Source of the DNA: Synechococcus sp. A15-62
Lineage (GTDB): Bacteria; Cyanobacteriota; Cyanobacteriia; PCC-6307; Cyanobiaceae
Direction of reading: 5' to 3'
NCBI RefSeq assembly: GCF_014280075.1
Contig: NZ_CP047950.1
Location: forward strand, 2,230,141 to 2,294,140
DNA length: 64,000 nucleotides
Part shown: positions 17,791-25,678 of the stretch, one piece after another
Numbering within the stretch: the first letter of the stretch is position 1
How the letters are laid out: every line of letters starts with the position of its first letter
Made by a program: the position numbers and the translations under genes
Notes under the pieces: model-generated
Databases searched by the model: none
The model's input: the letters and a program-made list of their open reading frames with translations, nothing else
What the model was told of the DNA's origin: nothing

Positions 17791-17925
17791 ATGGCCAACC
17801 GCAACGACGTGTTCTCTCGTTTCGTCAACTGGCTCAGCGCCAGTGGTCGCGACGGAGCCGCCATCAACCGTCAGGGCGGCAGCCCTGATCTGTTCTCCCG
17901 CCTGATGAACCGCATCAGCGGTTGA
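17791..17925 (+). CDS. 44-aa microprotein between nirA and focA
   Basis: ATG 17791 to TGA 17925 encodes 44 residues. It contains an internal duplication: residues 6-16 DVFSRFVNWLS and 33-43 DLFSRLMNRIS share D, F, S, R, N and S at the same places, with conservative changes between. Each copy would form a short amphipathic helix, joined by a Gly-rich linker. No family is recognised. Position in a nirA-focA transcript, 70 bases after nirA and 35 before focA, suggests a role with nitrite reductase or the nitrite channel, but this is inference. No strong Shine-Dalgarno precedes it. Confidence 0.65.
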   Translation: MANRNDVFSRFVNWLSASGRDGAAINRQGGSPDLFSRLMNRISG

Positions 17926-17960
17926 CATCAAAACCTTCGTCCAATTCTCAATCTCATCTG

Positions 17961-18848
17961 ATGGACTACGTCCTACCCAATGAGCTTGTCGACGGCATGA
18001 TTGCCGCCGGCGGCAAAAAATCAACGGTCAGCGTGAAGAACCTGCTGATCCGTGGCTTTTACTCCGGGGCCATCCTTGGCCTGGCGGTGATCCTGGCCCT
18101 CACCGTGGGCATCACCGTCAAAGCCCCCTTCGTGGGCTCGCTGCTGTTCCCCTTCGGCTTCGCCAGCATCGTGCTGTTTGGCATGGAGCTGGTGACCGGC
18201 AACTTTGCCCTGCTGCCGATGGCCACTTGGGCCGGCAAGAGCACTTGGGGTGCCACCTTCCGCAACTGGGTCTGGGTGTGGATCGGCAACTGGATCGGCA
18301 CCGCCGTTGTGGCCGTGATCATGGCCATCAGCCTCACCAGCGGCACCATGGATGGCGCTGCTGACAACGTCGGCCCGCCGATCTGGGATGCCGTGGCCCA
18401 GAAAATCATGGCCCTCAATCAAATCAACGTTGAGAAGAAGTACGAGGCCCTGGGAAGCATGGGCTTCTTCCTCGCCTTCCTACGCGGACTTGTGGCCAAC
18501 TGGTTGGTTTGCCTGGGCGTGACCATGGCTCTGGTGAGCAAGAGCGTTCCCGGCAAGATCCTGGCCTGCTGGCTTCCGATCACCGCCTTCCAATCGATGG
18601 GCATGGAGCACATCGTGGTGAACCAGTTCCTGCACACCGCTGGCCCGATCCTCGGTTCAGGCGTCCCCTTCACCAAGGTGATCTTCTGGAACTTCCTGCC
18701 TGTCACCCTCGGCAACATCGTGGGCGGCATGGTGTTCATCGGCATGCTCTTCTACAGCACCCATCGCACTCCGATGGAGAACGTGCTGCCCACCGAGCAC
18801 GATGAAAAGCTGGAGCGTGAGCTCGCTGCTGAACTGGGTGCCCGCTGA
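17961..18848 (+). CDS. focA: Formate/nitrite transporter family channel (nitrite permease)
   Basis: A 295-aa membrane protein of the FNT family, a pentameric channel for monovalent acids. Six to seven hydrophobic segments are visible. FNT landmarks are GMELVTGNF early, NWIGTAVVAV in the middle and FQSMGMEHIVVNQF late, which includes the conserved central His. Next to nirA it should carry nitrite. ATG 17961 was preferred to a TTG at 17922 because the 13-residue extension overlaps the microprotein and looks random. Confidence 0.93.
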   Translation: MDYVLPNELVDGMIAAGGKKSTVSVKNLLIRGFYSGAILGLAVILALTVGITVKAPFVGSLLFPFGFASIVLFGMELVTGNFALLPMATWAGKSTWGATFRNWVWVWIGNWIGTAVVAVIMAISLTSGTMDGAADNVGPPIWDAVAQKIMALNQINVEKKYEALGSMGFFLAFLRGLVANWLVCLGVTMALVSKSVPGKILACWLPITAFQSMGMEHIVVNQFLHTAGPILGSGVPFTKVIFWNFLPVTLGNIVGGMVFIGMLFYSTHRTPMENVLPTEHDEKLERELAAELGAR

Positions 18849-18855
18849 TCCATCC

Positions 18856-19578
18856 ATGAACGACGAAGCCGTTCTCTGGGAACGGCTCGCCCGATCTCGA
18901 CGCGCTCCTTTGGAGCCCTCTTGGCTGGGGGAGGTCTACTCCCCCAGCCTTTCTGTTGATCTGCGGCGAGCCCTCTGCGAAAAACTGGGCATGCAGGCCG
19001 AACGCGGCTGGCCCGTGATCCAAGACCTCCTCGCCCACCACGGGGTTCTTCCCGATTTGGTGATGGCGGCAGGGCTGTGCCACCAAAGCGAAGCCCGCGA
19101 TTGGTTGTTGGCTCAACTCGAGCAAACCTCGGACGATGAAGCCGCCAACCTGATGGTGGTTCAGGCTCTCGCCTGCTGGGGGGCCGAAGTTCCCGAATCG
19201 GTGGTGGTGAATTGCCTGCATCACCCGGGCCAACTGCACCGAATTGCCGGTCTTCAACTGCTCAGCTTCCGGTCCCACTGCCTGGACGACGGTGAACTGC
19301 TGCAGTTCTGCCAAGAGGTGTTGAATGATTTTCGCGATCCAGTCGTTGTGGCCGCCATTCGGGTTCTGCAACGCCGCGATGGCGTGTTGATCAGCGAAAA
19401 GCTGGCAGAGCTTTGTGGCAACGGTTCCCTGCCTGTTGCCGAGGCAGCCTTCCGCGCGCTCGGTTGCATCGCCACACCTACGAGTCAGCGCTGCCTGCTG
19501 GAGTTGAGCCAGGAGCTGAATGATGACGTTCGGCGGAAAATGGCCAGCACCCAACTGAGCCAACAATTCCGCCAATAA
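18856..19578 (+). CDS. HEAT-repeat protein of the nitrite cluster
   Basis: A 240-aa all-helical protein with about six degenerate HEAT-like repeats; recurrent segments are EVPESVVVNCLHHPGQ, DPVVVAAIRVLQRR and LPVAEAAFRALGCI. HEAT proteins in cyanobacteria include phycobilin lyase-like and scaffold types; no lyase-specific residue is evident. It begins 7 bases after the focA stop, so it is in the same operon. A role in assembly or regulation of nitrite assimilation is inferred from position only. An open extension to 18802 overlaps focA and was rejected. Confidence 0.8.
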   Translation: MNDEAVLWERLARSRRAPLEPSWLGEVYSPSLSVDLRRALCEKLGMQAERGWPVIQDLLAHHGVLPDLVMAAGLCHQSEARDWLLAQLEQTSDDEAANLMVVQALACWGAEVPESVVVNCLHHPGQLHRIAGLQLLSFRSHCLDDGELLQFCQEVLNDFRDPVVVAAIRVLQRRDGVLISEKLAELCGNGSLPVAEAAFRALGCIATPTSQRCLLELSQELNDDVRRKMASTQLSQQFRQ

Positions 19579-19599
19579 AAAAACCCCGCAAAAGCGGGG
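19579..19599 (-). terminator. Intrinsic terminator of cynS, shared with the HEAT gene end
   Basis: The stem CCCCGC-AAAA-GCGGGG spans 19584-19599. Read on the minus strand it is followed by TTTTTTTATT, so it is a strong terminator for cynS. In the plus direction the U-run is short. Confidence 0.85.
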
Positions 19600-19630
19600 C
19601 TTGATGTCTTCAATCAAGACACTTGGTTGT

Positions 19631-20065
19631 TCACCACTTTTTATAAGGCAGGAACTTGCCGCACATGGTGATTTTGACGCGATCACCTTTGGGATCCTCC
19701 ACTTTGTCCACATCAAGCGTGAAGTCGATCGCGCTCATGATGCCGTCACCAAAATGCTCCTGGATCACATCCTTCAGGGGCATGCCATAAACCTGCATGA
19801 TCTCGTAGAAGCGGTAGATCAAGGGATCAGTGGGGATCACCGGATCGAGGCTTCCCTTGGTGGGGAACTCCTGCAAAGCGGCGGTGATGGCTGGGTCAAG
19901 GGAGAGCAGCTCAGCCAGCTTTTCAGCCTCTTCCTTGGATGCAGTGGCTTGTCCATAGAACAAGGAAGCAATCCAGACCTCATCAAGGCCCAGAGCCGAT
20001 TCCAGATCGGCAAAGCTCATGCCCTTGGCCTTCTTGGCAGCCATCAAGGCAGCAGTAACAGTCAT
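19631..20065 (-). CDS. cynS: Cyanase (cyanate hydratase) CynS
   Basis: CynS converts cyanate and bicarbonate to carbamate, which decays to ammonia and CO2; it works as a cytoplasmic decamer. The 144-aa length is normal. The catalytic triad is present: R85 and E88 in [10 protein letters not shown] and S111 in GIMSAIDF. The N-terminal helical bundle is complete. It has its own terminator and a leader rich in inverted repeats. No cyanate ABC transporter (cynABD) is seen beside it in this window, unlike in some relatives. Confidence 0.96.
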   Translation of the reverse strand: MTVTAALMAAKKAKGMSFADLESALGLDEVWIASLFYGQATASKEEAEKLAELLSLDPAITAALQEFPTKGSLDPVIPTDPLIYRFYEIMQVYGMPLKDVIQEHFGDGIMSAIDFTLDVDKVEDPKGDRVKITMCGKFLPYKKW

Positions 20066-20103
20066 GATTGAACGAAAATTTGTTATGGCCGCTTCAAAAA
20101 CAG

Positions 20104-20120
20104 CGTTCCAAGTTGGAACG
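20104..20120. promoter_or_regulatory. 17-bp perfect palindrome upstream of cynS
   Basis: CGTTCCAAGTTGGAACG has 8-bp arms around one central G. It lies 39-55 bases before the cynS ATG. It could be an operator for an unknown regulator or an RNA hairpin in the leader. It does not match the NtcA consensus. Confidence 0.5.
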
Positions 20121-20177
20121 TCTCAGCAGCAGAGAAACTGTTGCGCAAACGCTGACTGAACAATGAAGCATTAACTA

Positions 20178-20197
20178 CAAAACAACAGCCTGTTTTG
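20178..20197. repeat. Second inverted repeat upstream of cynS
   Basis: CAAAACA and TGTTTTG form 7-bp arms separated by six bases. It lies farther out than the 17-bp palindrome, about 58 bases from its edge, and may be part of the same control region. Confidence 0.35.
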
Positions 20198-20262
20198 AAG
20201 CAATAAGCACAGCCAACAGGCCCATGCTGCGAGTGGAATTGTGTCTATAGAAGAAATTTGAA

Positions 20263-20433
20263 ATGAGTCAGTTTTTCCAAACAATGGCGACCCTGCTTCA
20301 GGCGCAATTTCTGCCACCAACAACTGCTCCCCAGCTGATGCTGGAGCGGCTCTATTACGCAGAAGGACGCCACCACCCGCAGCATCCACGCCATGGCAGC
20401 TTCGAGGGGTTATCCCGACTGAGCAGCCCCTGA
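20263..20433 (+). CDS. Small protein upstream of the TrpD2 gene (56 aa)
   Basis: ATG 20263 to TGA 20433 encodes 56 residues beginning MSQFFQTMATLLQAQ. A hydrophobic/Gln helix is followed by LMLERLYYAEGRHH and a His/Pro-rich stretch. The composition looks protein-like and the codons match its neighbours, but no family can be named. A TATAGA at 20246 could be its -10, giving a nearly leaderless mRNA. Its stop is 6 bases before the NtcA palindrome, so it may be a separate short transcript. Confidence 0.5.
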   Translation: MSQFFQTMATLLQAQFLPPTTAPQLMLERLYYAEGRHHPQHPRHGSFEGLSRLSSP

Positions 20434-20439
20434 ACTTTC

Positions 20440-20453
20440 GTAGCAATTGCTAC
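20440..20453 (+). promoter_or_regulatory. Fully symmetric NtcA site upstream of the TrpD2 gene
   Basis: GTAGCAATTGCTAC is a perfect GTA-N8-TAC and is also a perfect 14-bp palindrome. A TAAAGA at 20475 lies 21 bases downstream and could be the -10; the implied start near 20487 is about 20 bases before the TTG at 20506. This is the arrangement of an NtcA-activated class II promoter. Confidence 0.8.
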
Positions 20454-20505
20454 CCCTGGCGGGTCAGTCGCTCCTAAAGACTGACCTCAGCTTGAGGCTG
20501 GACCT

Positions 20506-21576
20506 TTGACGAGCGCAGTTCTCTCCGGCCGCGACCGCTTCAAGCAGCACCTGCGCAAGGTGGGAAGCGGTGAACACACCAGCAAAGGCATGAGTCGCGA
20601 GGAAGCGGCTGATGCCATGGAGCTGATGCTGCAGGGCGAAGCGACGCCCGCACAGATCGGCGCCTTCCTGATTGCCCATCGCATCCGACGACCCGAACCC
20701 CAGGAACTCACGGGCATGCTCGACACCTACCGAGCCCATGGCCCGGTGCTGCAATCCACCGCTGGCAGTCGAGCACCGTTGTGTTTCGGCATGCCCTACG
20801 ACGGACGCACGCGCACAGCGCCGATCTACCCGCTCACCGCGCTGGTGCTGCTGGCCTGTGGGCAGCCGGTGGTTCTGCAGGGCGGTGACCGGATGCCGAT
20901 CAAATACGGCGTCACCGCTGTTGATCTGTTCCGCCTTCTTGATCTCGACCTCACAGGTCTGCCGATCAGCGCCGTCGCCGACGGGTTCCAGCAGAACGGC
21001 TTCGCCCTGATTCACCAGCCGGATCACTTCCCCATTGCGGAAACCCTGATCGGCTATCGCGAGGAACTGGGCAAGCGTCCCCCGGTTGCCAGCCTGGAAC
21101 TGCTCTGGACACCCCACCAAGGCGACCACCTCCTTGTGAGTGGCTTTGTCCACCCACCAACAGAAGCCCGCGCCTGGGAAGCCCTGAAGGAAGCCGGCGA
21201 AACCGATGTTCTCACCGTGAAGGGCTTGGAAGGGGGAACCGACCTGCCCATCGGCAGAGCCTGCATCACGGCCCGAGTGGGAAACGGCAAGGCGGAGCGG
21301 TTGATCCTGCACCCCCGTGACCATGGCTGTCACGACGCCGACGTGGAATGGGCTGACGAGAACACCTGGGCCGATCAAGCACGCAACGCCCTGCAGAACA
21401 AAGGCCCTCTCTGCGATGCCCTGCGCTGGAACGCCGGCGCCTATCTGTGGTTCTCCGGCTGCAGTGATTCCCTGGAACAGGGCATTCAACGGGCAGCATC
21501 CGTTCTGCAGACGGGTCAGGCCCAAGCCATGCTCGATCAACTCTGCGCTTGGCGGAGCAGCTTGAGCATCCGATAG
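20506..21576 (+). CDS. Anthranilate phosphoribosyltransferase-like protein (TrpD2/YbiB type)
   Basis: A 356-aa protein with the TrpD fold: an N-terminal helical domain with MSREEAADAMELMLQGEATPAQ cut from TrpD-like helices, then an alpha/beta domain. The PRPP-binding GTGGD and KHGNRS motifs of real TrpD are missing; the matching places read FGMPYDGRTRTAP and LQGGDRMPIKYG. It is therefore unlikely to make phosphoribosyl-anthranilate and fits TrpD2/YbiB-like proteins, some of which bind nucleic acid. TTG 20506 is the only sensible start. The NtcA site just upstream suggests nitrogen control. Confidence 0.85.
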   Translation: MTSAVLSGRDRFKQHLRKVGSGEHTSKGMSREEAADAMELMLQGEATPAQIGAFLIAHRIRRPEPQELTGMLDTYRAHGPVLQSTAGSRAPLCFGMPYDGRTRTAPIYPLTALVLLACGQPVVLQGGDRMPIKYGVTAVDLFRLLDLDLTGLPISAVADGFQQNGFALIHQPDHFPIAETLIGYREELGKRPPVASLELLWTPHQGDHLLVSGFVHPPTEARAWEALKEAGETDVLTVKGLEGGTDLPIGRACITARVGNGKAERLILHPRDHGCHDADVEWADENTWADQARNALQNKGPLCDALRWNAGAYLWFSGCSDSLEQGIQRAASVLQTGQAQAMLDQLCAWRSSLSIR

Positions 21577-22004
21577 CGCTCGAACGGAACGCCTCCAATC
21601 AGGATCATCTCCGGCGCTTCCACACACCAACCAAGTCGCTCTAGCAACGGTCGACTGAACTGACTGGCCTCCGTCCGCAGTTGCCGAACGCCGGACGCCA
21701 GCGCATCCGCCTCAATCTGGTTCAGAAGGGCACTGCCATGGCCCCGCCTCGAGGCACAACCACGGCAGTAGAGCAGCGAGAGACGATCTTCGGGATGGCG
21801 GATCGCAAAGGCTGAACCATCAGTGGTCAGCCATCCCGAGCCCTCCCGAAAACTCGCATCGAGCACGCCGGGCAACCAGGCCAGAGCCGCCCAAGCCCTG
21901 ACTTGTTCATCTGAATAAAGGAGGGGAGCCTGCGATTCGATCGCATCGGCATAGATCTCCCGCAACAGCGGTTGATCCTCCGGAGCGATCGGACGCAAAG
22001 CCAT
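21537..22004 (-). CDS. GNAT family N-acetyltransferase
   Basis: A 155-aa single GNAT domain. The acetyl-CoA loop is LLYCRGCASRRGHGSALLNQIEADA, seen as RRGHGSALL, followed by the typical C-terminal strand EASQFSRPLLERLGW. The target is unknown. ATG 22004 is chosen; an extension to 22124 is antisense to the MFS gene. The 3' end overlaps the TrpD2 gene by 40 bp tail to tail, and the start codon overlaps the possible MFS start in CCATGG. Confidence 0.85.
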   Translation of the reverse strand: MALRPIAPEDQPLLREIYADAIESQAPLLYSDEQVRAWAALAWLPGVLDASFREGSGWLTTDGSAFAIRHPEDRLSLLYCRGCASRRGHGSALLNQIEADALASGVRQLRTEASQFSRPLLERLGWCVEAPEMILIGGVPFERYRMLKLLRQAQS

Positions 22005-23292
22005 GGCAGCTGCCTGTGGGAATGTGAGTCTCTCCTGCGTGGCAGCAAGCTTGCAGCGTCCTCGGATTCCCACACTGCTCAGCGCGTTTCTCACGCTGCT
22101 CAACGACCGGCTCAGCGAAAGCATTGTTTTTCCGCTGTTGCCCTTTCTCCTGGCCCAGTTCGCCCCAGACGGACGAACCCTGGGTCTGTTGGCGGGAAGC
22201 TATGCCCTGGCGCAGTTCCTGGTCACGCCCTTGATCGGAGCGCTCAGTGATCGCTACGGCCGCCGCCCAGTGATCAGCATCTGCGTCGCGGGATCCGTGG
22301 TGGGACTCGGCCTCTTTGCCGTGACGGTTTCACTGCCTTGGCCCAGCCAAAGCCTGCTGCCCCTGCTGTTGCTGTTCACAGCACGGATCATTGACGGCAT
22401 CAGTGGCGGTACGGCGGCAACAGCCAGCGCCGTGCTCGCCGACATCACTCCTCCCGACAAGCGAGCCCGTGCCTTCGGCTTGATCGGCGTGGCCTTTGGC
22501 TTGGGGTTCATCCTCGGCCCCTTCGTTGGCGGGCAACTGGCCCGGGTGGCCGTGTCCCTTCCCGTTTGGGTGGCCACAGGCTTCGCTGCACTCAACCTCT
22601 TGGTGGTGCTCAACCTGCTGCCGGAAACCCATCCCCAGGAGTCCCGCAAAAACCTACCCAGAAAACGCGACCTCAATCCGTTTGCACGGCTCAGCCAGGT
22701 GCTGATGAACCCCAGCGTGGGGCGACTGTGCGGAGCTTTTTTCCTGTTCTTCCTGGCCTTCAATGGCTTCACCGCCATCCTGGTGCTCTATTTCAAGCAA
22801 CGCTTCGGCTGGGGCCCTGAGCTCGCCACCACCGCTTTCCTTGTGGTGGGGGTCGTCGCCACCGTGGTCCAGGGAGGGCTGATCGGGCCGCTGGTGAAAC
22901 GGTTTGGTGAATGGCGTCTGACCTTGTTGGGCCTGGGTCTGGTGATCATTGGATGCCTGCTGATCCCCAGCGTCGGCGCATCCGATCGGGCCGGCGTCAT
23001 CTTCACCGCCGTCGGCATCCTCGCCTTAGGCACCGGCTTGGTCACACCAAGCCTGCGCAGCCTGGTGTCACGGCGCCTGGGACGGGAGGGGCAAGGCAGC
23101 GCCCTCGGCAGCCTTCAGGCCCTGCAGAGTTTGGGCAGTTTCCTCGGCCCCCCCCTGGCGGGCTTGAGCTACGACCTGCTGGGTCCAGTGAGCCCGTTTG
23201 CAGCTGCGGCAACCGTGCTGGTGATCGTGATCGGCCTGGTGGCCGGCAGCCCTCTGCCAGACATCTCCGACACACAACCAAGCCAGTCCTGA
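22003..23292 (+). CDS. MFS transporter, TetA-like drug:proton antiporter type
   Basis: A 429-aa protein with about 12 membrane segments. The loop motif GALSDRYGRRPV after the second segment, the FGLIGVAFGLGFILGPFVGG motif C of antiporters in segment five, and a central basic loop identify a 12-TM DHA1 exporter. The substrate is unknown. The first ATG (22003) overlaps the GNAT start; GTG 22024 or 22039 are reasonable alternatives because the first 15 residues look unlike a membrane protein N terminus. Confidence 0.85.
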   Translation: MAAACGNVSLSCVAASLQRPRIPTLLSAFLTLLNDRLSESIVFPLLPFLLAQFAPDGRTLGLLAGSYALAQFLVTPLIGALSDRYGRRPVISICVAGSVVGLGLFAVTVSLPWPSQSLLPLLLLFTARIIDGISGGTAATASAVLADITPPDKRARAFGLIGVAFGLGFILGPFVGGQLARVAVSLPVWVATGFAALNLLVVLNLLPETHPQESRKNLPRKRDLNPFARLSQVLMNPSVGRLCGAFFLFFLAFNGFTAILVLYFKQRFGWGPELATTAFLVVGVVATVVQGGLIGPLVKRFGEWRLTLLGLGLVIIGCLLIPSVGASDRAGVIFTAVGILALGTGLVTPSLRSLVSRRLGREGQGSALGSLQALQSLGSFLGPPLAGLSYDLLGPVSPFAAAATVLVIVIGLVAGSPLPDISDTQPSQS

Positions 23293-23337
23293 TTGCTACG
23301 TTTCGGCTAACAACACAAGCGCCGAGCCGTTCAGCCC

Positions 23338-25476
23338 ATGTGCGCAGCAGCCTTAGCTCCGGAGCACTACATCAACCGGGAGCTGAGCTGGATCGCCTTC
23401 AACGAGAGGGTGCTGGCCCAGGCCCTGGATCCACGCACACCTCTGCTCGATCAAGCCAAGTTCAGCGCCATCTTCAGCAACAACCTCGACGAATTCTTCA
23501 TGGTTCGCGTGGCGTCACTGAAGTCTCAGGTGGAGGCGGGCGTCAGCAAGCCCAGTGAGGACGGAAAGTCACCCCTGGAGCAACTGCTGACGATCCGAGA
23601 ACGGCTGATTCCCCTGCTGCGAGAGCAACAGATGCATTACCGCCAGCACCTGAGGCCGAAGCTGCTGGAACACAAGGTTGAGCTGCTCGATTACAAACAG
23701 CTGAACGACGACCAACGCCAGTGGGTTGACGACACCTTCCAGACCTCGGTATTTCCGGTGCTCACCCCCCTGGCGGTAGACCCGGCCCATCCGTTTCCCT
23801 TCGTCAGCAACCTGAGCCTCAATGTTGCGGCCGTGGTTGTTGATCCGGAAACAGGGCAACGGCAATTTGCCCGGGTCAAAGTTCCCCAGAAAAATCTGCC
23901 TCGCTTCATCGCCATCCCCTCGAATCTGAGCGGCCAGGAGCAGAAACCCGTTCACACCGCCATCGCCCTCGAGCAGGTGATCGCCTTCAACCTGAAGGAG
24001 CTGTTCCCTGGCATGACGATCGAGGGGCACTACTTCTTCCGCGTGACGCGGGATGCGGATCTGGAGCTGAGGGATCTGGAAGCCGATGACCTGATGCTGG
24101 CCCTGGAACAGGGACTGCGAAAGCGACGCATGGGCGGTGAGGTGGTGCGCCTCGAGGTGCCTAACGAGATGCCTCAGGACGTGGTGGAAATGCTGATGAC
24201 AGGACTCAGCGTTGAAGAGGAAGACGTGTATGTGATCGATGGCCCCCTGGGCTTGGACGACCTGCTCAGCCTGACTTCACTACCGCTGCCGAAACTCAAG
24301 GGCCAAAGCCACGGAGGCCAGACACCAGCAGTGCTTGCCCGCAGTCAGCAGCACCTGCTGGACGAGGGAGCGATCAAGCCGGATGAGTTCAAATCGATCT
24401 TCTCAGTGATTCGCCGTCAGGACATTCTTCTGCACCATCCCTATGACCTCTTCTCGACAACTGTCGAAGAGTTCATCAACCAGGCGGCAGACGATCCCCA
24501 GGTGATGGGCATCAAGATGACGCTCTACCGCACCTCCAAAGACTCGCCGATCATTGCTGCACTGATCCGTGCCGCCGAAAACGGCAAGCAGGTGATGGCA
24601 TTGGTGGAATTGAAAGCACGATTTGACGAAGACAACAACATCCAATGGGCCCGGCATCTGGAGCAGTCCGGAGTTCATGTGGTCTACGGGGTGCTGGGGC
24701 TGAAAACCCACACCAAGATTGTTCTGGTGGTGCGCAAGGAGAAGGACAAGCTTCAGAGCTATGTGCACATCGGCACGGGCAACTACAACTCGAAAACCTC
24801 CAAGCTCTACACCGACTTGGGCCTTCTCACCGCCAACCAGGAACTGGGTCAAGACCTGGTGGAACTGTTCAATTACCTCACCGGTTTTTCCAAGCAGCAA
24901 ACTTTTCGTCGCCTGCTCGTGGCCCCCGTCACCCTGCGGAAAGGGATGGAGCTGTTAATCCGCCGCGAAATTGAACATGCCCAGCAGGGCCGAGAGGCCG
25001 GGATCCGAGCCAAGATGAATTCCCTGGTGGATCCAACGATCATTGCGCTTCTTTATGAAGCCTCCCAAGCCGGAGTGACAATCGAACTGATCATTCGCGG
25101 CATGTGCAGCCTCTATCCCGGTTGTGAAGGACTGAGTGAAAACATTCGGGTGATCAGCATCATCGGCCCCTTCCTGGAACACTCGAGAATCTTTTCGTTC
25201 GCCAACGGCGGCTCACCGGAGGTGTACATCGGCAGTGCCGACTGGATGAGCCGCAACCTCGACCGCCGCATTGAAGCGGTCACACCGATCGAAGACCCCG
25301 AGCATCGCCAGAAACTGGAACGCCTGCTGCAGCTGTACTTGAATGACAACCAGGCTGCCTGGGACATGCAGAGCGATGGCACATTTGTGCAGCGCAAACC
25401 TGAAAACGACACCTCGGAACGCAATTCCCAGATTCAATTGATCAAGCAATGGAGCAACGGCATCCAATCCTTGTGA
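23338..25476 (+). CDS. ppk: Polyphosphate kinase PPK1
   Basis: PPK1 polymerises the terminal phosphate of ATP into polyphosphate on the membrane. The 712-aa protein has the N-terminal NRELSWIAFNERVL motif, the ATP-binding region and two phospholipase D-like catalytic domains. GLKTHTKIVLVVR contains the phosphorylated His, and GPFLEHSRIFSF the second His. The usual GRFLEHSR reads GPFLEHSR here. It stands alone, 45 bases after the MFS gene, and is followed by a sigma factor gene. Confidence 0.96.
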   Translation: MCAAALAPEHYINRELSWIAFNERVLAQALDPRTPLLDQAKFSAIFSNNLDEFFMVRVASLKSQVEAGVSKPSEDGKSPLEQLLTIRERLIPLLREQQMHYRQHLRPKLLEHKVELLDYKQLNDDQRQWVDDTFQTSVFPVLTPLAVDPAHPFPFVSNLSLNVAAVVVDPETGQRQFARVKVPQKNLPRFIAIPSNLSGQEQKPVHTAIALEQVIAFNLKELFPGMTIEGHYFFRVTRDADLELRDLEADDLMLALEQGLRKRRMGGEVVRLEVPNEMPQDVVEMLMTGLSVEEEDVYVIDGPLGLDDLLSLTSLPLPKLKGQSHGGQTPAVLARSQQHLLDEGAIKPDEFKSIFSVIRRQDILLHHPYDLFSTTVEEFINQAADDPQVMGIKMTLYRTSKDSPIIAALIRAAENGKQVMALVELKARFDEDNNIQWARHLEQSGVHVVYGVLGLKTHTKIVLVVRKEKDKLQSYVHIGTGNYNSKTSKLYTDLGLLTANQELGQDLVELFNYLTGFSKQQTFRRLLVAPVTLRKGMELLIRREIEHAQQGREAGIRAKMNSLVDPTIIALLYEASQAGVTIELIIRGMCSLYPGCEGLSENIRVISIIGPFLEHSRIFSFANGGSPEVYIGSADWMSRNLDRRIEAVTPIEDPEHRQKLERLLQLYLNDNQAAWDMQSDGTFVQRKPENDTSERNSQIQLIKQWSNGIQSL

Positions 25477-25606
25477 TTCTTTTGGTTTTCAAAGGGATTG
25501 CGTCTGTGACATCCGATACAACATTCTTCAAAAACAAACTTGAAGCCGCCACGATCACAGCCAGATCAGTTGCTTTTAAAGCCCAAAGATTCAGCTCCTG
25601 AAATTC

Positions 25607-25619
25607 TTTCGATTCGAAA
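25607..25619. promoter_or_regulatory. 13-bp inverted repeat upstream of the sigma factor gene
   Basis: TTTCGATTCGAAA has 6-bp arms around one T. It lies about 60 bases before the sigma factor start, in the 200-base gap after ppk. It may be an operator; no known cyanobacterial regulator site matches it to my knowledge. Confidence 0.35.
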
Positions 25620-25678
25620 CAGTCAACACTGTTGCCTGGTGCTAAGTTCAGCCCAAATTCATTCAGGAGACCAGGGTG

